This document shows positions 33,277 through 36,407 of a DNA stretch of 36,407 nucleotides, one piece after another (the first letter of the stretch is position 1; each line of letters begins with the position of its first letter). Source of the DNA: Deltaproteobacteria bacterium (GTDB lineage: Bacteria; Desulfobacterota; Binatia; UBA12015). The notes under the pieces were generated by a model, which saw only the letters and a list, made by a program, of their open reading frames with translations, made no database searches and had not been told where the DNA came from. A program made the translations under genes and the position numbers. Location of the stretch: NCBI GenBank assembly GCA_029262355.1, contig JAJCZO010000305.1, forward strand, positions 1 through 36,407, read 5' to 3'.

Positions 33277-34024
33277 CGAGCAGTCCGGAACGCGCGATCT
33301 CGCCATCGAGATTCGTGGGTTGGGAAAGTCGTTCGACGACAACGTCGTGTTGCGGGGGCTCGACCTCACCGTCGAGCGCGGCAGCACCATGGTGATCCTT
33401 GGGAGCAGCGGGTCCGGCAAGTCGGTCCTCGTGAGCATGCTCGTCGGGCTGCTCTCACCGGATGAGGGGGAGGTGCTGGTCGACGGCGTCGACGTGGCGC
33501 CGTTCGAAACGGCGGAACAGTGGCGTTCCATCTGGCTGAAGACGGGCTTTCTCTTTCAGGGGGCAGCGCTGTTCGACTCGATGACGGTCGGTGAAAACAT
33601 CGGGTTCCCGCTTCGGCAGCACACGGACCTCGGCGAGGCCGAAATCGCCGAGCGCGTGGCGCGGGTTCTCTCGTGGATCGATCTCGAGGGGACGGAGGGC
33701 AAGATGCCGAGTGAGCTGTCCGGCGGCATGCAAAAGAGAGTGGGGCTCGCACGGACGATCGTTCTCGAGCCCCAGATCGTCATCTACGACGAGCCGACGA
33801 CGGGGTTGGACCCGCTCACGTCCGATACGATTAGTGAGCTCGTGCTGCGCCTCCAAAAGGAGCAGCAGGTGACGTCCGTCGTCGTGACGCACGACGTGCG
33901 ATGCGCCTTTTTGGTGGCGAACCGGGTTGCGATGCTCGACGCCGGCTGCGTGCTGGTGGAGGGGTCGCTCGACCAGATCAAGGAGAGCCCGGTGCCGAAA
34001 CTTCGGGCGTTCCTGTATGGGTGA
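33266..34024 (+). CDS. mlaF: Lipid-asymmetry ABC transporter ATPase MlaF
   Basis: 252 residues from TTG 33266, inside the mlaE end; no ATG or GTG lies between it and the first conserved beta strand, so TTG is the likely start. Walker A G-S-S-G-S-G-K-S, Q-loop F-L-F-Q-G-A-A-L-F, signature L-S-G-G-M-Q-K-R-V, Walker B I-V-I-Y-D-E-P-T-T-G-L-D and switch H (V-T-H-D) are all present. Drives phospholipid transport with MlaE and MlaD. No STAS-domain MlaB gene follows. Confidence 0.95.
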   Translation: MGTDEQSGTRDLAIEIRGLGKSFDDNVVLRGLDLTVERGSTMVILGSSGSGKSVLVSMLVGLLSPDEGEVLVDGVDVAPFETAEQWRSIWLKTGFLFQGAALFDSMTVGENIGFPLRQHTDLGEAEIAERVARVLSWIDLEGTEGKMPSELSGGMQKRVGLARTIVLEPQIVIYDEPTTGLDPLTSDTISELVLRLQKEQQVTSVVVTHDVRCAFLVANRVAMLDAGCVLVEGSLDQIKESPVPKLRAFLYG

Positions 34025-34038
34025 ACGGAAGCGGAGTC

Positions 34039-35103
34039 ATGGCAAGGGATAGCGAACGAAAGCGCGAGGCGATGGTGGGCCTCTTCGTCCTCGTGGGCAT
34101 CGGTGCGGCGACCATGATGATTGTCATGCTCGGCTCCGAGCAACGTATCTTCGAGGAGCGCATTCAGCTGCGTGCGATCTTCGGCAATGTCAGCGGCATG
34201 CGAGTCGGAGCGCCGGTGTACGTCGCTGGCCTTTCGGTCGGGACGGTCGAGCAGCTTCGTTTCGTGCCTCCCGGAGAGATGCGGCGGACCGAAGGCCCGG
34301 CGCCCGGCGCCAGCGAGGGTGCGGACCGCGTGGCCGAGATCGAAGTCGTCATGAAGATCGAGGAGCGCTTCCGTCGCCAGATTCGGGACGATTCGGTGGC
34401 GACGGTGGGGTCGGTGGGACTTCTCGGTGACAAGTCGATCGAGATCTCGGTCGGCAGTGTGGCGGAACCGATCGTCGAGCCCGGTGCGGTCCTGACCACC
34501 GTCGATCCGTTGTCGCTCACCGATGTGCTCGACGAAGTTCAGCCGATGGCCAAGAAGCTCGAGCAGATCCTGGGCGACATCTCGATCTTGACCGGCCAGA
34601 TGTCGAGTGAGGATTCGACTCTGATGACCGGACTCGACAGCCTGAGCAACATCTTGCAGAAGATCGATCGCGGTGAGGGCACGATCGGGGCGCTGGTGAA
34701 CTCGTCCACTACGGTCGAGGAGCTCGACGATCTTCTCGGGTCGGCGCGAGACGCGGTGGCCGAGATCCGGGTGGCCACTGAGGATCTTCCCCCGACGATG
34801 TCGTCGGTCCGCCAAGTCGCGGCAGAGGTCGAGGAGCTCTCGGTCTCCCTCCGCCGGACCGCGGAGCGCTTCCCGGCGATCGCGGCCGACCTCCAGGAGA
34901 TCGTCGAGAATCTTCGGCTCGCATCGCAAAGCCTGCCGACGTTGAGCGTGCAAGCCGAGCAGGGCGTACGAAAGGCAAGCGACGTGTTCGACGCGGCCGG
35001 CAAGAGCATCCTGCTGCGTGGCAACATGCCCAGTGAACCCGCACGGCTTCCGACGGGCATGAGCCGGAGCGATCCGGATCTGGGAGGCGCTGGTGCGCGC
35101 TGA
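34039..35103 (+). CDS. mlaD: MCE-domain lipid-binding protein MlaD
   Basis: 354 residues from ATG 34039; GTG 34021, which overlaps the mlaF stop as GTGA, is in frame and could add six. N-terminal helix (about 12-30), then the MCE domain (about 35-155) with A-x-F-x-N-V-S-G-M-R-V-G-A-P-V-Y-V-A-G and the G-D-K-S-I-E-I-S-V-G strand. The rest is long, helical and heptad-like, ending in a Pro/Gly-rich tail, so the protein is longer than E. coli MlaD (about 180). It binds lipid in the periplasm as a ring on MlaE. It overlaps the TPR gene by 11 bases. Confidence 0.94.
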   Translation: MARDSERKREAMVGLFVLVGIGAATMMIVMLGSEQRIFEERIQLRAIFGNVSGMRVGAPVYVAGLSVGTVEQLRFVPPGEMRRTEGPAPGASEGADRVAEIEVVMKIEERFRRQIRDDSVATVGSVGLLGDKSIEISVGSVAEPIVEPGAVLTTVDPLSLTDVLDEVQPMAKKLEQILGDISILTGQMSSEDSTLMTGLDSLSNILQKIDRGEGTIGALVNSSTTVEELDDLLGSARDAVAEIRVATEDLPPTMSSVRQVAAEVEELSVSLRRTAERFPAIAADLQEIVENLRLASQSLPTLSVQAEQGVRKASDVFDAAGKSILLRGNMPSEPARLPTGMSRSDPDLGGAGAR

Positions 35104-36034
35104 GCGTCGAGGCAATGCTCCGTCGGTGTGGGTCGCCATGGCCTTGGTCGTCGGCCTGTGTGCCATCAGCTGCGCGAGTGCGCGACGGACGGTCACACCG
35201 GGAATTCGGGATCGTGCGCACGCGTTGGAAGAGGCGAGCCACGAAACGTCGCTGTCGGGTGACCTCTCGCGTGCGGCGATCCTCGAACAGCGTGCGGTCG
35301 ACGCGTACCGGAGCATCGATGATGTCGAGGCGGTCGCCGGTGGCCTGAACCGGCTGGGCAATCTCCGCCAGCGAGCGGGAGATCGCACGGCGGCCCGGCG
35401 CGCGTACCTCGAGGCTGCGGAGTTGGCACGTGCCAGCGGGTCGCTCGCACAGGAGGCCGCGGCCGAGAACAATCTCGGAACGCTGTCTGAGGATGCGGGC
35501 GACGCGGGAGCGGCTTCTGCTCGCTATACGAGCGCTCTGTCGCTCGCCCGGGAGTCCGACGCGGCTTCGGTGGAGGCGGCTGCTCTGAACAACCTGGGTC
35601 TGCTCGCCCTCGCGGCAGGGGACCTGTCTGGTGCGAAGGCGGATTTCGAGGCGGCGCTCGAGATCGATCGCTCCGAGGAGGATCGGGCGGGGGAGGCGAC
35701 CCGCTGGCGGAACCTTGGCTCGATGCACCGAAGGGCGGGTGACACGGCTGGCGCCATCGAGGCCTATGAGCGAGCGCACCAGATCGACCGCGAACGGGAG
35801 GACGTTCCGGCGATCGCACTGGATTTGGTTGCGATCAGTGAGGCTCGGGCAGAGGCTGGGCTGGATCTCTCACGGGCGGTGAGCGAGCGCCGGCGGGCGC
35901 AGGAGATTCATCGCTTTTTGAAGGACGACGGCGCGGTGCGCCACGACGGGCGCCGGATCGCCACGTGGTGCTCTGAGCTCGGCGCGGCGGCGCCGCCGGA
36001 CTGCGTGCCGCGTGACGTCGGCGCGATGTCCTGA
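35093..36034 (+). CDS. TPR-repeat putative lipoprotein downstream of mlaD
   Basis: 313 residues from GTG 35093. A hydrophobic signal with a weak lipobox (C-A-I-S-C, Cys27) is followed by four to five TPR-like units: pairs of helices with the G-x-x-x-x-A-x-x-x-Y/F pattern and repeated L-N-N-L-G / E-N-N-L-G / W-R-N-L-G turns, about 40 residues apart. TPR arrays bind partner proteins. The overlap with mlaD and the periplasmic signal suggest a scaffold for the lipid-transport system, taking the place of the auxiliary genes (mlaC, mlaB) found in E. coli. That role is inference. Confidence 0.85.
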   Translation: MRAERRGNAPSVWVAMALVVGLCAISCASARRTVTPGIRDRAHALEEASHETSLSGDLSRAAILEQRAVDAYRSIDDVEAVAGGLNRLGNLRQRAGDRTAARRAYLEAAELARASGSLAQEAAAENNLGTLSEDAGDAGAASARYTSALSLARESDAASVEAAALNNLGLLALAAGDLSGAKADFEAALEIDRSEEDRAGEATRWRNLGSMHRRAGDTAGAIEAYERAHQIDREREDVPAIALDLVAISEARAEAGLDLSRAVSERRRAQEIHRFLKDDGAVRHDGRRIATWCSELGAAAPPDCVPRDVGAMS

Positions 36035-36116
36035 GGCGGACTCGCATCTCTGCCGGTCGTGGGCGGTTCGTTCGGTTGTGATCGTCGGGGCGGGTCCAGT
36101 AGACTGGCCGGACGTT

Positions 36117-36347
36117 ATGGAGCAGCCTTCTGGCAGCATGGCCACGGTGCTGGCCTTCCTTCAGCGCTTCGGCGAGGTCATGGGGGGCATTGTTCTCGGG
36201 GCCCTGTATTTCGTCCTCCTAGGACCCGTCGCGGTGATTTCGCGAATTTTCAGCGATCCGCTGAAGATGAGACGCCCATCCGATTCCGCCTTTGCCGTCT
36301 GGGAGAAGGACAATGAATCCGTGAGCGCTGCCCAGAGACAGGGCTGA
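36117..36347 (+). CDS. Small membrane protein, possibly first gene of a polysaccharide-type cluster
   Basis: 76 residues from ATG 36117 (ATG 36138 is also possible). One strong hydrophobic span (about 18-40) with Y-F-V-L-L-G-P-V-A-V-I-S-R, then F-S-D-P-L-K-M-R-R and a polar tail. From memory, short proteins with an L-G-P-x-A-x-x-x-R-x-F-x-D-P-L core often lie next to SxtJ-like/DUF5989 and carbamoyltransferase genes in exopolysaccharide loci; this cannot be checked here, as the window ends 60 bases later. Function unknown. Confidence 0.65.
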   Translation: MEQPSGSMATVLAFLQRFGEVMGGIVLGALYFVLLGPVAVISRIFSDPLKMRRPSDSAFAVWEKDNESVSAAQRQG

Positions 36348-36372
36348 TCGCGGTTCCCAGGTCTAGCCGACA

Positions 36373-36407
36373 GTGAAGCTTCTCAATCAGATCCTCGCCT
36401 GCCTGGT
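36373..36407 (+). CDS. Possible start of the next gene (partial)
   Basis: GTG 36373 opens a frame reading K-L-L-N-Q-I-L-A-C-L-V to the window edge, like the start of a hydrophobic N-terminus. Too short to identify; the call rests on position and start codon only. Confidence 0.3.
   Translation, partial: MKLLNQILACL

Overview
The window is GC-rich, densely coded chromosome from a Gram-negative bacterium. The outer membrane is implied by an MlaE/MlaF/MlaD lipid-transport set, lipoprotein signal peptides and a class A penicillin-binding protein. Aerobic respiration is implied by an aa3-type cytochrome oxidase locus. The gene mix (a large cox assembly locus, acyl-CoA catabolism, a Pro/Thr-rich lipoprotein, no phage or IS genes) fits a deltaproteobacterium-like or Binatota-like lineage. 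That placement is inference and of low certainty. No tRNA, rRNA, CRISPR array or insertion sequence was seen.

Layout. (1) 1-3553, plus strand: cytochrome c oxidase structural operon (end of a probable coxB, then coxA, coxC, coxD and two small membrane proteins). (2) 3490-8998, minus strand: oxidase assembly block. In transcription order it holds a secreted cupredoxin-like protein closed by a strong terminator, a 100-residue CoxB membrane-hairpin protein without a CuA domain, heme O synthase, an ABC-2 ATPase and permease, a SCO copper chaperone and a 6-TM protein. (3) 8999-9529: a divergent control region. Its leu side holds a short Leu-rich leader ORF, mutually exclusive hairpins and an intrinsic terminator, i.e. 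a ribosome-mediated leucine attenuator. (4) 9530-15779, plus strand: leuA, leuB, an Asd-like protein lacking its catalytic residues, truA, a small zinc-ribbon protein and a DASS/SLC13 symporter. (5) 15790-16152, minus: DoxX-like protein. (6) 16253-19875, plus: two-gene biotin-dependent acyl-CoA carboxylase. (7) 19914-24992, minus: acyl-CoA dehydrogenase, VOC protein, short-chain dehydrogenase, N-acyl-D-amino-acid deacylase-like amidohydrolase and a secreted protein. (8) 25090-28774, minus: threonine synthase overlapping cystathionine gamma-synthase, then a beta-propeller lipoprotein. (9) 29015-36347, plus: Pro/Thr-rich lipoprotein, PBP1b-type enzyme, mlaE-mlaF-mlaD, a TPR lipoprotein and a small membrane protein that probably begins another cluster.

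How the parts work together. Regions 1 and 2 make and mature one terminal oxidase: SCO delivers copper to CuA, CtaB makes heme O, and the ABC-2 pair and small membrane proteins are likely accessories. Region 4 makes leucine under attenuation control. ThrC and CGS sit at the threonine/methionine branch. The final block serves envelope building (peptidoglycan polymerase and lipid trafficking).

Most interesting points: the leucine attenuator at 9258-9445; a CoxA that keeps every metal ligand and the D-channel Asp but has Ile at the invariant K-channel Lys position; the stand-alone CoxB hairpin; the inactive Asd paralogue; and an ABC ATPase whose P-loop lies upstream of any ATG/GTG/TTG, implying a CTG start overlapping the ctaB stop.
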